DNA from: an uncultured Collinsella sp. | Lineage (GTDB): Bacteria > Actinomycetota > Coriobacteriia > Coriobacteriales > Coriobacteriaceae | NCBI GenBank assembly: GCA_958428675.1 | Contig: CAUAGV010000095.1 | Coordinates: forward strand, 1-6,764 | Direction: 5' to 3' | DNA length: 6,764 bases | Shown: one piece after another, positions 5,725 to 6,764 of the stretch | Layout: every line of letters begins with the position of its first letter | How positions within the stretch are numbered: position 1 is the first letter of the stretch | The notes under the pieces: generated by a model | Told to the model about the DNA's origin: nothing | Databases searched by the model: none | The model's input: the letters and a program-made list of their open reading frames with translations, nothing else | Made by a program: the position numbers and the translations under genes

Positions 5725-6764
<1,040 letters not shown>

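Overview
This window reads as a chromosomal piece of a high-GC actinobacterium, most likely class Coriobacteriia and plausibly Collinsella. The support is the gene order dnaK-grpE-dnaJ-hspR, which is the actinobacterial heat-shock operon, together with a GC-rich, third-position-biased codon pattern and the style of the proteins. The genus is my inference from familiarity, not from a search.

Layout, left to right. Positions 2-304 (+) hold the C-terminal end of an unrecognised gene with clearly lower GC (about 53% by hand count). Positions 305-572 have no convincing gene but carry two inverted repeats: an imperfect palindrome at 358-392 and a perfect 22-bp-arm inverted repeat at 484-557. Positions 573-2873 (-) encode a complete 766-residue aconitase-superfamily hydratase (YbhJ-like) with all three iron-sulfur cysteines. 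Positions 2874-3316 are a gene-free stretch rich in hairpins: a leader hairpin in front of the hydratase, a REP-like palindrome at 3049-3077, a strong terminator at 3158-3199 nested in a larger inverted repeat, and two more hairpins at 3241-3269 and 3290-3317.

Positions 3317-6764 are one minus-strand operon read right to left: dnaK (5' part lies beyond the window), grpE, a zinc-finger-less DnaJ/CbpA-type co-chaperone, and hspR, a MerR-family repressor. DnaK refolds proteins, DnaJ delivers substrate and stimulates ATP hydrolysis, GrpE exchanges nucleotide, and HspR is expected to repress the operon with DnaK as co-repressor. The HspR operator (HAIR) is expected upstream of dnaK, which is outside the window; I saw no convincing HAIR inside it.

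I did not find a new biological system. The most useful second looks are the hairpins at the operon junctions, the two candidate GrpE starts, the DnaJ without a zinc finger, and two palindromes of similar design that may be dispersed REP-like elements.
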